From Karalla daura (Eukaryota; Chordata; Actinopteri; Chaetodontiformes; Leiognathidae), in the NCBI GenBank assembly GCA_029224185.1, contig CM055197.1:22954862-23018861 (forward strand): a stretch of 64,000 bases of DNA. Direction: 5' to 3'. A program made the translations under genes and the position numbers. Shown piece by piece: positions 9,201-21,969 of this stretch. Within the stretch, counting starts at the first letter, position 1, and the number at the start of each line of letters is the position of its first letter. The notes below the pieces were generated by a model that worked only from the letters and a program-made list of their open reading frames with translations, had not been told where the DNA came from and did not search any database.

Positions 9201-10077
9201 GGACTAAAGTCGAGATGACCTGAACATTTCCCAAAGGAATCACGCTTTGAAGTCTTCAGGAAGATCAAAGGCCTCAGCGATGATGTCACACTGGCTCACC
9301 TTGTCTGACATCAATATGTCACTGTGACATTATCAGGTGTCTTGCTCATGTAGTGAGTAGTCTGATGATATCTCTGTGACATCATTAGGAAAATAAAAAA
9401 GACAACATTGGAAAGAAAAGTCTGCCCTGGGTAATTAGCTTGATTTTGTAATCCAATATCAAGGTAATGAGAAAGGGGTTGCACTTGACCTCCAAAACTC
9501 AAATGGGTGGAGGAGGAACAAAACTGAACATTCTAAAATCAAAGTAATTACACTTTGATAGTGCTTAGCAACTTAAAGTCAAAGGACTAAAGTTGATATG
9601 ACTTGAACATTTCCCAAAGGAATCACGCTTTGAAGTCTTCAGGAAGATCAAAGGCGTCAGCAATGATGTCACACTGGCTCACCTTGTCTGACATCAATAT
9701 GTCACTGTGACATTGTCAGGTGCCTTCCTCATGTAGTGAGTATTTTGATGATATCTCTGTGACTCGAATAGGAAAATACAAAAGGACAACTTTGAAAAGA
9801 AAAGTCTGCCCTGGGTAATTAGCTTGATTTTGAAATCCAAAATCAGACTTATGAAAAAGGATTTACTCTTACCCTCCTTTACACAAATGGGTGAAGGAGG
9901 AACTAAATTGATCATTCTAAAATCAAAGTAATGATACATTGACGTTGCAGAGCAGCCTAAACTCAATGGACTAAAGTCGAGATGACCTGAACATCTCTCA
10001 AAGGAATCATGCTTTGAAGTCTTCAGGAAGATCAAAGGCGTCAGCGATGGTGTCACACTGGCTCACCTTGTCTGACA
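6242..10077 (+). repeat. 10-unit HOR with terminal fE/fA fusion
   Basis: Units start at 6242 fA, 6625 fB, 7009 fC, 7393 fF, 7776 fA, 8159 fE, 8543 fG, 8927 fD, 9311 fC and 9694 fE/fA hybrid. The fA at 7776 has GAAGGAGAAAC. The fC at 9311 is one A short in its A-run (383 bp). Because the tenth unit is already part fA, the next block starts directly with fB. Confidence 0.9.
9694..10077 (+). repeat. Hybrid monomer fE/fA
   Basis: The left part has fE marks (CTCTGTGACTCG, GGAAAATAC, AACTTTG at 9791-9794). The right part has fA marks (CCAAAATC from about 9836, TTATGAAAAAGG, GTTGCAGAGC, GATGGTGTC). The exchange lies between bases 102 and 143 of the unit. It removed one unit's length and kept the register. 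A private AATCATGC mark lies near 10010. An identical-looking copy is at 15064. Confidence 0.88.
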
Positions 10078-11994
10078 TCAATATGTCACTGTGACATTGT
10101 CAGGTGCCTTCCTCATGTAGTGAGTATTTTGATGATATCTCTGTGACTCGAATAGGAAAATACAAAAGGACAACTTTGAAAAGAAAAGTCTGCCCTGGGT
10201 AATTAGCTTGATTTTGAAATCAAAAATCAGACTTATGACAAAGGATTTACTCTTAACTTCCTTCACACAAATGGGTGAAGGAGGAACTAAATTGATCATT
10301 CTAAACTCAAAGTAATGACACATTGACGTTCCTGAGCAGCCTAAACTCAATGGACTAAAGTTGATATGACCTGAACATTTCCCAAAGGAATCACGCTTTG
10401 AAGTCTTCAGGAAGATCAAAGGCGTCAGCGATGATGTCACACTGGCTCACCTTGTCTGACATCAATATGTCACTGTGACATTATCAGGTGTCTTGCTCAT
10501 GTAGTGAGTAGTCTGACGATATCTCTGTGACATCATTAGGAAAATAAAAAAAGACAACATTGGAAAGAAAAGTCTGCCCTGGGCAATTAGCTTGATTTTG
10601 TAATCCAATATCAAGGTAATGAGAAAGGGGTTGCACTTGACCTCCAAAACTCAAATGGGTGGAGGAGGAACAAAACTGAACATTCTAAAATCAAAGTAAC
10701 TACACTTTGATAGTGCTTTGCAACTTAAAGTCAAAGGACTAAAGTTGATATGACTTGAACATATCCCAAAGGAATCACGCTTTGAAGTCTTCAGGAAGAT
10801 CAAAGGCGTCAGCGATGATGTCACACTGGCTCACCTTGTCTGACATCAATTTGTCACTGTGACATTGTCAGGTGCCTTCCTCATGTAGTGAGTATTTTGA
10901 TGATATCTCTTGACTCGAATAGGAAAATAAAAAAGGACAACTTTGAAAAGAAAAGTCTGCCCTGTGTAATTAGCTTGACTTTGAAATCAAAAATCAGACT
11001 TATGACAAAGGATTTACTCTTAACTTCCTTCACACAAATGGGTGAAGGAGGAACTAAATTGATCATTCTAAAATCAAAGTAGTGATACATTGACGTTCCT
11101 GAGCAGCCTCAACTCAATGGACTAAAGTCGAGATGACCTGAACATCTCCCAAAGGAATCAAGCTTTGAAGTCTTCAGGAAGATCAAAGGCGTCAGCGATG
11201 ATGTCACACTGGCTCACCTTGTCTGACATCAATATGTCACTGTGACATTGTCAGGTGCCTTCCTCATGTAGTGAGTATTTTGATGATATCTCTTGACTCG
11301 AATAGGAACATACAAAAGGACAACATTGAAAAGAAAAGTCTGCCCTGGGTAATTAGCTTGATTTTGAAATCCAAAATCAGACTTATGAAAAAGGATTTAC
11401 TCTTACCCTCCTTAACACAAATGGGTGAAGGAGGAACTAAATTGATCATTCTAAAATCAAAGTAATGATACATTGACGTTGCAGAGCAGCCTAAACTCAA
11501 TGGACTAAAGTCGAGATGACCTGAACATCTCTCAAAGGAATCACGCTTTGAAGTCTTCAGGAAGATCAAAGGCGTCAGCGATGATGTCACACTGGCTCAC
11601 CTTGTCTGACATCAATTTGTCACTGTGACATTGTCAGGTGCCTTCCTCATGTAGTGAGTATTTTGATGATATCTCTTGACTCGAATAGGAAAATAAAAAA
11701 GGACAACTTTGAAAAGAAAAGTCTGCCCTGTGTAATTAGCTTGACTTTGAAATCAAAAATCAGACTTATGACAAAGGATTTACTCTTAACTTCCTTCACA
11801 CAAATGGGTGAAGGAGGAACTAAATTGATCATTCTAAAATCAAAGTAGTGATACATTGACGTTCCTGAGCAGCCTCAACTCAATGGACTAAAGTCGAGAT
11901 GACCTGAACATCTCCCAAAGGAATCAAGCTTTGAAGTCTTCAGGAAGATCAAAGGCGTCAGCGATGATGTCACACTGGCTCACCTTGTCTGACA
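10078..11994 (+). repeat. HOR block, 5 units: fB fC fF fA fF
   Basis: Units start at 10078, 10462, 10846, 11229 and 11612. The fC at 10462 has private marks CTGACGATATC, GGGCAATTAGC and AAGTAACTAC. All recur 5,370 bp downstream. The block ends at the duplication junction, where fF is followed by fB instead of the usual fA. Confidence 0.9.
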
Positions 11995-14900
11995 TCAATA
12001 TGTCACTGTGACATTGTCAGGTGCCTTCCTCATGTAGTGAGTATTTTGATGATATCTCTGTGACTCGAATAGGAAAATACAAAAGGACAACTTTGAAAAG
12101 AAAAGTCTGCCCTGGGTAATTAGCTTGATTTTGAAATCAAAAATCAGACTTATGACAAAGGATTTACTCTTAACTTCCTTCACACAAATGGGTGAAGGTG
12201 GAACTAAATTGATCATTCTAAACTCAAAGTAATGACACATTGACGTTCCTGAGCAGCCTAAACTCAATGGACTAAAGTTGATATGACCTGAACATTTCCC
12301 AAAGGAATCACGCTTTGAAGTCTTCAGGAAGATCAAAGGCGTCAGCGATGATGTCACACTGGCTCACCTTGTCTGACATCAATATGTCACTGTGACATTA
12401 TCAGGTGTCTTGCTCATGTAGTGAGTAGTCTGATGATATCTCTGTGACATCATTAGGAAAATAAAAAAAGACAACATTGGAAAGAAAAGTCTGCCCTGGG
12501 TAATTAGCTTGATTTTGTAATCCAATATCAAGGTAATGAGAAAGGGGTTGCACTTGACCTCCAAAACTCAAATGGGTGGAGGAGGAACAAAACTGAACAT
12601 TCTAAAATCAAAGTAATTACACTTTGATAGTGCTTTGCAACTTAAAGTCAAAGGACTAAAGTTGATATGACTTGAACATATCCCAAAGGAATCACGCTTT
12701 GAAGTCTTCAGGAAGATCAAAGGCGTCAGCGATGATGTCACACTGGCTCACCTTGTCTGACATCAATTTGTCACTGTGACATTGTCAGGTGCCTTCCTCA
12801 TGTAGTGAGTATTTTGATGATATCTCTTGACTCGAATAGGAAAATAAAAAAGGACAACTTTGAAAAGAAAAGTCTGCCCTGTGTAATTAGCTTGACTTTG
12901 AAATCAAAAATCAGACTTATGACAAAGGATTTACTCTTAACTTCCTTCACACAAATGGGTGAAGGAGGAACTAAATTGATCATTCTAAAATCAAAGTAGT
13001 GATACATTGACGTTCCTGAGCAGCCTCAACTCAATGGACTAAAGTCGAGATGACCTGAACATCTCCCAAAGGAATCAAGCTTTGAAGTCTTCAGGAAGAT
13101 CAAAGGCGTCAGCGATGATGTCACACTGGCTCACCTTGTCTGACATCAATATGTCACTGTGACATTGTCAGGTGCCTTCCTCATGTAGTGAGTATTTTGA
13201 TGATATCTCTTGACTCGAATAGGAACATACAAAAGGACAACATTGAAAAGAAAAGTCTGCCCTGGGTAATTAGCTTGATTTTGAAATCCAAAATCAGACT
13301 TATGAAAAAGGATTTACTCTTACCCTCCTTAACACAAATGGGTGAAGGAGAAACTAAATTGATCATTCTAAAATCAAAGTAATGATACATTGACGTTGCA
13401 GAGCAGCCTAAACTCAATGGACTAAAGTCGAGATGACCTGAACATCTCTCAAAGGAATCACGCTTTGAAGTCTTCAGGAAGATCAAAGGCGTCAGCGATG
13501 ATGTCACACTGGCTCACCTTGTCTGACATCAATATGTCACTGTGACATTGTCAGGTGCCTTCCTCATGTAGTGAGTATTTTGATGATATCTCTGTGACTC
13601 GAATAGGAAAATACAAAAGGACAACTTTGAAAAGAAAAGTCTGCCCTGGGTAATTAGCTTGATTTTGAAATCAAAAATCAGACTTATGACAAAGGATTTA
13701 CTCTTAACTTCCTTCACACAAATGGGTGAAGGAGGAACTAAATTGATCATTCCAAAATCAAAGTAGTGATACATTGACGTTCCTGAGCAGCCTCAACTCA
13801 ATGGACTAAAGTCGAGATGACCTGAACATCTCCCAAAGGAATCACGCTTTGAAGTCTTCAGGAAGATCAAAGGCGTCAGCGATGATGTCACACTGGCTCA
13901 CCTTGTCTGACATCAATATGTCACTGTGACATTGTCAGGTGTCTTTCTCATGTAGTGAGTAGTCTGATGACATCTCTGTGACATCATTAGGAAAATAAAA
14001 AAAGACAACATTGAAAAGAAAAGTCTGCCCTGGGTAATTAGCATGATTTTGTAATCCAAAATCAAGGTAATGAGAAAGGGGTTACACTTGACCTCCTAAA
14101 CTCAAATGGGTGGAGGAGGAACAAAACTGATCATTCAAAAATCAAAGTAATTACACTTTGATAGTGCTTAGCAACTTAAAGTCAAAGGACGAAAGTTGAT
14201 ATGACTTGAACATATCCCAAAGGAATCACGCTTTGAAGTCTTCAGGAAGATCAAAGGCGTCAGCGATGATGTCACACTGGCTCACCTTGTCTGACATCAA
14301 TTTGTCACTGTGACATTGTCAGGTGCCTTCCTCATGTAGTGAGTATTTTGATGATATCTCTGTGACTCGAATAGGAAAATACAAAAGGACAACATTGAAA
14401 AGAAAAGTCTGCCCTGTGTAATTAGCTTGATTTTGAAATCCAAAATCAGACTTATGAAAAAGGATTTACTCTTACCCTCCTGAACACAAATGGGTGAAGG
14501 AGGAACTAAATTGATCATTCTAAAATCAAAGTAATGATACATTGACGTTCCTGAGCAGCCTATACTCAATGGACTAAAGTCGAGATGACCTGAACATTTC
14601 CCAAAGGAATCACGCTTTGAAGTCTTCAGGAAGATCAAAGGCCTCAGCGATGATGTCACACTGGCTCACCTTGTCTGACATCAATATGTCACTGTGACAT
14701 TATCAGGTGTCTTGCTCATGTAGTGAGTAGTCTGATGATATCTCTGTGACATCATTAGGAAAATAAAAAAGACAACATTGGAAAGAAAAGTCTGCCCTGG
14801 GTAATTAGCTTGATTTTGTAATCCAATATCAAGGTAATGAGAAAGGGGTTGCACTTGACCTCCAAAACTCAAATGGGTGGAGGAGGAACAAAACTGAACA

Positions 14901-17364
14901 TTCTAAAATCAAAGTAATTACACTTTGATAGTGCTTAGCAACTTAAAGTCAAAGGACTAAAGTTGATATGACTTGAACATTTCCCAAAGGAATCACGCTT
15001 TGAAGTCTTCAGGAAGATCAAAGGCGTCAGCAATGATGTCACACTGGCTCACCTTGTCTGACATCAATATGTCACTGTGACATTGTCAGGTGCCTTCCTC
15101 ATGTAGTGAGTATTTTGATGATATCTCTGTGACTCGAATAGGAAAATACAAAAGGACAACTTTGAAAAGAAAAGTCTGCCCTGGGTAATTAGCTTGATTT
15201 TGAAATCCAAAATCAGACTTATGAAAAAGGATTTACTCTTACCCTCCTTTACACAAATGGGTGAAGGAGGAACTAAATTGATCATTCTAAAATCAAAGTA
15301 ATGATACATTGACGTTGCAGAGCAGCCTAAACTCAATGGACTAAAGTCGAGATGACCTGAACATCTCTCAAAGGAATCATGCTTTGAAGTCTTCAGGAAG
15401 ATCAAAGGCGTCAGCGATGGTGTCACACTGGCTCACCTTGTCTGACATCAATATGTCACTGTGACATTGTCAGGTGCCTTCCTCATGTAGTGAGTATTTT
15501 GATGATATCTCTGTGACTCGAATAGGAAAATACAAAAGGACAACTTTGAAAAGAAAAGTCTGCCCTGGGTAATTAGCTTGATTTTGAAATCAAAAATCAG
15601 ACTTATGACAAAGGATTTACTCTTAACTTCCTTCACACAAATGGGTGAAGGAGGAACTAAATTGATCATTCTAAACTCAAAGTAATGACACATTGACGTT
15701 CCTGAGCAGCCTAAACTCAATGGACTAAAGTTGATATGACCTGAACATTTCCCAAAGGAATCACGCTTTGAAGTCTTCAGGAAGATCAAAGGCGTCAGCG
15801 ATGATGTCACACTGGCTCACCTTGTCTGACATCAATATGTCACTGTGACATTATCAGGTGTCTTGCTCATGTAGTGAGTAGTCTGACGATATCTCTGTGA
15901 CATCATTAGGAAAATAAAAAAAGACAACATTGGAAAGAAAAGTCTGCCCTGGGCAATTAGCTTGATTTTGTAATCCAATATCAAGGTAATGAGAAAGGGG
16001 TTGCACTTGACCTCCAAAACTCAAATGGGTGGAGGAGGAACAAAACTGAACATTCTAAAATCAAAGTAACTACACTTTGATAGTGCTTTGCAACTTAAAG
16101 TCAAAGGACTAAAGTTGATATGACTTGAACATATCCCAAAGGAATCACGCTTTGAAGTCTTCAGGAAGATCAAAGGCGTCAGCGATGATGTCACACTGGC
16201 TCACCTTGTCTGACATCAATTTGTCACTGTGACATTGTCAGGTGCCTTCCTCATGTAGTGAGTATTTTGATGATATCTCTTGACTCGAATAGGAAAATAA
16301 AAAAGGACAACTTTGAAAAGAAAAGTCTGCCCTGTGTAATTAGCTTGACTTTGAAATCAAAAATCAGACTTATGACAAAGGATTTACTCTTAACTTCCTT
16401 CACACAAATGGGTGAAGGAGGAACTAAATTGATCATTCTAAAATCAAAGTAGTGATACATTGACGTTCCTGAGCAGCCTCAACTCAATGGACTAAAGTCG
16501 AGATGACCTGAACATCTCCCAAAGGAATCAAGCTTTGAAGTCTTCAGGAAGATCAAAGGCGTCAGCGATGATGTCACACTGGCTCACCTTGTCTGACATC
16601 AATATGTCACTGTGACATTGTCAGGTGCCTTCCTCATGTAGTGAGTATTTTGATGATATCTCTTGACTCGAATAGGAACATACAAAAGGACAACATTGAA
16701 AAGAAAAGTCTGCCCTGGGTAATTAGCTTGATTTTGAAATCCAAAATCAGACTTATGAAAAAGGATTTACTCTTACCCTCCTTAACACAAATGGGTGAAG
16801 GAGGAACTAAATTGATCATTCTAAAATCAAAGTAATGATACATTGACGTTGCAGAGCAGCCTAAACTCAATGGACTAAAGTCGAGATGACCTGAACATCT
16901 CTCAAAGGAATCACGCTTTGAAGTCTTCAGGAAGATCAAAGGCGTCAGCGATGATGTCACACTGGCTCACCTTGTCTGACATCAATTTGTCACTGTGACA
17001 TTGTCAGGTGCCTTCCTCATGTAGTGAGTATTTTGATGATATCTCTTGACTCGAATAGGAAAATAAAAAAGGACAACTTTGAAAAGAAAAGTCTGCCCTG
17101 TGTAATTAGCTTGACTTTGAAATCAAAAATCAGACTTATGACAAAGGATTTACTCTTAACTTCCTTCACACAAATGGGTGAAGGAGGAACTAAATTGATC
17201 ATTCTAAAATCAAAGTAGTGATACATTGACGTTCCTGAGCAGCCTCAACTCAATGGACTAAAGTCGAGATGACCTGAACATCTCCCAAAGGAATCAAGCT
17301 TTGAAGTCTTCAGGAAGATCAAAGGCGTCAGCGATGATGTCACACTGGCTCACCTTGTCTGACA
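11995..17364 (+). repeat. Second copy of a 14-unit tandem duplication (5,370 bp)
   Basis: Units start at 11995 fB, 12379 fC, 12763 fF, 13146 fA, 13529 fE, 13913 fG, 14297 fD, 14681 fC (383 bp), 15064 fE/fA hybrid, 15448 fB, 15832 fC, 16216 fF, 16599 fA and 16982 fF. Each matches the unit 5,370 bp upstream (6625-11994), including every private mark I checked: GAAGGTGG, GAAGGAGAAAC, the A-run deletion, AATCATGC, CTGACGATATC and AAGTAACTAC. I saw no difference between the copies. Confidence 0.92.
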
Positions 17365-19667
17365 TCAATATGTCACTGTGACATTGTCAGGTGCCTTCCT
17401 CATGTAGTGAGTATTTTGATGATATCTCTTGACTCGAATAGGAACATACAAAAGGACAACATTGAAAAGAAAAGTCTGCCCTGGGTAATTAGCTTGATTT
17501 TGAAATCCAAAATCAGACTTATGAAAAAGGATTTACTCTTACCCTCCTTAACACAAATGGGTGAAGGAGGAACTAAATTGATCATTCTAAAATCAAAGTA
17601 ATGATACATTGACGTTGCAGAGCAGCCTAAACTCAATGGACTAAAGTCGAGATGACCTGAACATCTCTCAAAGGAATCACGCTTTGAAGTCTTCAGGAAG
17701 ATCAAAGGCGTCAGCGATGATGTCACACTGGCTCACCTTGTCTGACATCAATATGTCACTGTGACATTGTCAGGTGCCTTCCTCATGTAGTGAGTATTTT
17801 GATGATATCTCTGTGACTCGAATAGGAAAATACAAAAGGACAACTTTGAAAAGAAAAGTCTGCCCTGGGTAATTAGCTTGATTTTGAAATCAAAAATCAG
17901 ACTTATGACAAAGGATTTACTCTTAACTTCCTTCACACAAATGGGTGAAGGAGGAACTAAATTGATCATTCCAAAATCAAAGTAGTGATACATTGACGTT
18001 CCTGAGCAGCCTCAACTCAATGGACTAAAGTCGAGATGACCTGAACATCTCCCAAAGGAATCACGCTTTGAAGTCTTCAGGAAGATCAAAGGCGTCAGCG
18101 ATGATGTCACACTGGCTCACCTTGTCTGACATCAATATGTCACTGTGACATTGTCAGGTGTCTTTCTCATGTAGTGAGTAGTCTGATGACATCTCTGTGA
18201 CATCATTAGGAAAATAAAAAAAGACAACATTGAAAAGAAAAGTCTGCCCTGGGTAATTAGCATGATTTTGTAATCCAAAATCAAGGTAATGAGAAAGGGG
18301 TTACACTTGACCTCCTAAACTCAAATGGGTGGAGGAGGAACAAAACTGATCATTCAAAAATCAAAGTAATTACACTTTGATAGTGCTTAGCAACTTAAAG
18401 TCAAAGGACGAAAGTTGATATGACTTGAACATATCCCAAAGGAATCACGCTCTGAAGTCTTCAGGAAGATCAAAGGCGTCAGCGATGATGTCACACTGGC
18501 TCACCTTGTCTGACATCAATTTGTCACTGTGACATTGTCAGGTGCCTTCCTCATGTAGTGAGTATTTTGATGATATCTCTGTGACTCGAATAGGAAAATA
18601 CAAAAGGACAACATTGAAAAGAAAAGTCTGCCCTGTGTAATTAGCTTGATTTTGAAATCCAAAATCAGACTTATGAAAAAGGATTTACTCTTACCCTCCT
18701 GAACACAAATGGGTGAAGGAGGAACTAAATTGATCATTCTAAAATCAAAGTAATGATACATTGACGTTCCTGAGCAGCCTATACTCAATGGACTAAAGTC
18801 GAGATGACCTGAACATTTCCCAAAGGAATCACGCTTTGAAGTCTTCAGGAAGATCAAAGGCGTCAGCGATGATGTCACACTGGCTCACATTGTCTGACAT
18901 CAATATGTCACTGTGACATTATCAGGTGTCTTGCTCATGTAGTGAGTAGTCTGATGATATCTCTGTGACATCATTAGGAAAATAAAAAAAGACAACATTG
19001 GAAAGAAAAGTCTGCCCTGGGTAATTAGCTTGATTTTGTAATCCAATATCAAGGTAATGAGAAAGGGGTTGCACTTGACCTCCAAAACTCAAATGGGTGG
19101 AGGAGGAACAAAACTGAACATTCTAAAATCAAAGTAATTACACTTTGATAGTGCTTAGCAACTTAAAGTCAAAGGACTAAAGTTGATATGACTTGAACAT
19201 TTCCCAAAGGAATCACGCTTTGAAGTCTTCAGGAAGATCAAAGGCGTCAGCGATGATGTCACACTGGCTCACCTTGTCTGACATCAATATGTCACTGTGA
19301 CATTGTCAGGTGCCTTCCTCATGTAGTGAGTATTTTGATGATATCTCTGTGACTCGAATAGGAAAATAAAAAAGGACAACATTGAAAAGAAAAGTCTGCC
19401 CTGTGTAATTAGCTTGATTTTGAAATCCAAAATCAGACTAATGAAAAAGGATTTACTCTGAACCTCCTTAACACAAATGGGTGAAGGAGGAACTAAATTG
19501 ATCATTCTAAAATCAATGCAATGACACAATGACGTTCCTGAGCAGCCTAAACTCAATGGACTAAAGTCGAGATGACCTGAACATCTCCCAAAGGAATCAC
19601 GCTTTGAAGTCTTCAGGAAGATCAAAGGCGTCAGCGATGATGTCACACTGGCTCACCTTGTCTGACA
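17365..19667 (+). repeat. HOR block, 6 units: fA fE fG fD fC fH
   Basis: Units start at 17365, 17748, 18132, 18516, 18900 and 19284. Private marks are CGCTCTGAAG near 18450 and CTCACATTGTC near 18889. The second recurs at 30785. This order matches units 29261-31563 at an offset of 11,896 bp (31 units). Confidence 0.88.
19284..19667 (+). repeat. Family fH monomer (type example, class I)
   Basis: Diagnostic features: GACTAATGAAAAAGG (TAATG for TTATG), ACTCTGAACC or ACTCTTAACC, CCTTAACAC, AATCAATGCAATG or AATCAATGTAATG and GACACAATGACG. Only four complete copies exist (19284, 27726, 31180, 33483), all after fC. A patch of fH sequence also sits inside the fG unit at 28110. The family is absent outside 19.3-33.9 kb. 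Confidence 0.88.
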
Positions 19668-21969
19668 TCAATATGTCACTGTGACATTGTCAGGTGCCTT
19701 CCTCATGTAGTGAGTATTTTGATGATATCTCTTGACTCGAATAGGAACATACAAAAGGACAACATTGAAAAGAAAAGTCTGCCCTGGGTAATTAGCTTGA
19801 TTTTGAAATCCAAAATCAGACTTATGAAAAAGGATTTACTCTTACCCTCCTTTACACAAATGGGTGAAGGAGGAACTAAATTGATCATTCCAAAATCAAA
19901 GTAATGATACATTGACGTTGCAGAGCAGCCTAAACTCAATGGACTAAAGTCGAGATGACCTGAACATCTCTCAAAGGAATCACGCTTTGAAGTCTTCAGG
20001 AAGATCAAAGGCGTCAGCGATGGTGTCACACTGGCTCACCTTGTCTGACATCAATATGTCACTGTGACATTGTCAGGTGCCTTCCTCATGTAGTGAGTAT
20101 TTTGATGATATCTCTGTGACTCGAATAGGAAAATACAAAAGGACAACTTTGAAAAGAAAAGTCTGCCCTGGGTAATTAGCTTGATTTTGAAATCAAAAAT
20201 CAGACTTATGACAAAGGATTTACTCTTAACTTCCTTCACACAAATGGGTGAAGGAGGAACTAAATTGATCATTCTAAACTCAAAGTAATGACACATTGAC
20301 GTTCCTGAGCAGCCTAAACTCAATGGACTAAAGTTGATATGACCTGAACATTTCCCAAAGGAATCACGCTTTGAAGTCTTCAGGAAGATCAAAGGCGTCA
20401 GCGATGATGTCACACTGGCTCACCTTGTCTGACATCAATATGTCACTGTGACATTATCAGGTGTCTTGCTCATGTAGTGAGTAGTCTGATGATATCTCTG
20501 TGACATCATTAGGAAAATAAAAAAAGACAACATTGGAAAGAAAAGTCTGCCCTGGGTAATTAGCTTGATTTTGTAATCCAATATCAAGGTAATGAGAAAG
20601 GGGTTGCACTTGACCTCCAAAACTCAAATGGGTGGAGGAGGAACAAAACTGAACATTCTAAAATCAAAGTAATTACACTTTGATAGTGCTTTGCAACTTA
20701 AAGTCAAAGGACTAAAGTTGATATGACTTGAACATATCCCAAAGGAATCACGCTTTGAAGTCTTCAGGAAGATCAAAGGCGTCAGCGATGATGTCACACT
20801 GGCTCACCTTGTCTGACATCAATTTGTCACTGTGACATTGTCAGGTGCCTTCCTCATGTAGTGAGTATTTTGATGATATCTCTGTGACTCGAATAGGAAA
20901 ATACAAAAGGACAACATTGAAAAGAAAAGTCTGCCCTGTGTAATTAGCTTGATTTTGAAATCCAAAATCAGACTTATGAAAAAGGATTTACTCTTACCCT
21001 CCTGAACACAAATGGGTGAAGGAGGAACTAAATTGATCATTCTAAAATCAAAGTAATGATACATTGACGTTCCTGAGCAGCCTATACTCAATGGACTAAA
21101 GTCGAGATGACCTGAACATTTCCCAAAGGAATCACGCTTTGAAGTCTTCAGGAAGATCAAAGGCCTCAGCGATGATGTCACACTGGCTCACCTTGTCTGA
21201 CATCAATATGTCACTGTGACATTATCAGGTGTCTTGCTCATGTAGTGAGTAGTCTGATGATATCTCTGTGACATCATTAGGAAAATAAAAAAAGACAACA
21301 TTGGAAAGAAAAGTCTGCCCTGGGTAATTAGCTTGATTTTGTAATCCAATATCAAGGTAATGAGAAAGGGGTTGCACTTGACCTCCAAAACTCAAATGGG
21401 TGGAGAGGAACAAAACTGAACATTCTAAAATCAAAGTAATTACACTTTGATAGTGCTTTGCAACTTAAAGTCAAAGGACTAAAGTTGATATGACTTGAAC
21501 ATTTCCCAAAGGAATCACGCTTTGAAGTCTTCAGGAAGATCAAAGGCGTCAGCAATGATGTCACACTGGCTCACCTTGTCTGACATCAATATGTCACTGT
21601 GACATTGTCAGGTGCCTTCCTCATGTAGTGAGTATTTTGATGATATCTCTGTGACTCGAATAGGAAAATACAAAAGGACAACTTTGAAAAGAAAAGTCTG
21701 CCCTGGGTAATTAGCTTGATTTTGAAATCAAAAATCAGACTTATGACAAAGGATTTACTCTTAACTTCCTTCACACAAATGGGTGAAGGAGGAACTAAAT
21801 TGATCATTCCAAAATCAAAGTAGTGATACATTGACGTTCCTGAGCAGCCTCAACTCAATGGACTAAAGTCGAGATGACCTGAACATCTCCCAAAGGAATC
21901 ACGCTTTGAAGTCTTCAGGAAGATCAAAGGCGTCAGCGATGATGTCACACTGGCTCACCTTGTCTGACA
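19668..21969 (+). repeat. HOR block, 6 units: fA fB fC fD fC fE (copy of 103-2404)
   Basis: Units start at 19668, 20051, 20435, 20819, 21203 and 21586, each 19,565 bp after its match. The one-base deletion of the unit at 1638 is repeated in the unit at 21203 (TGGAGAGGAAC near 21401). Confidence 0.92.
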
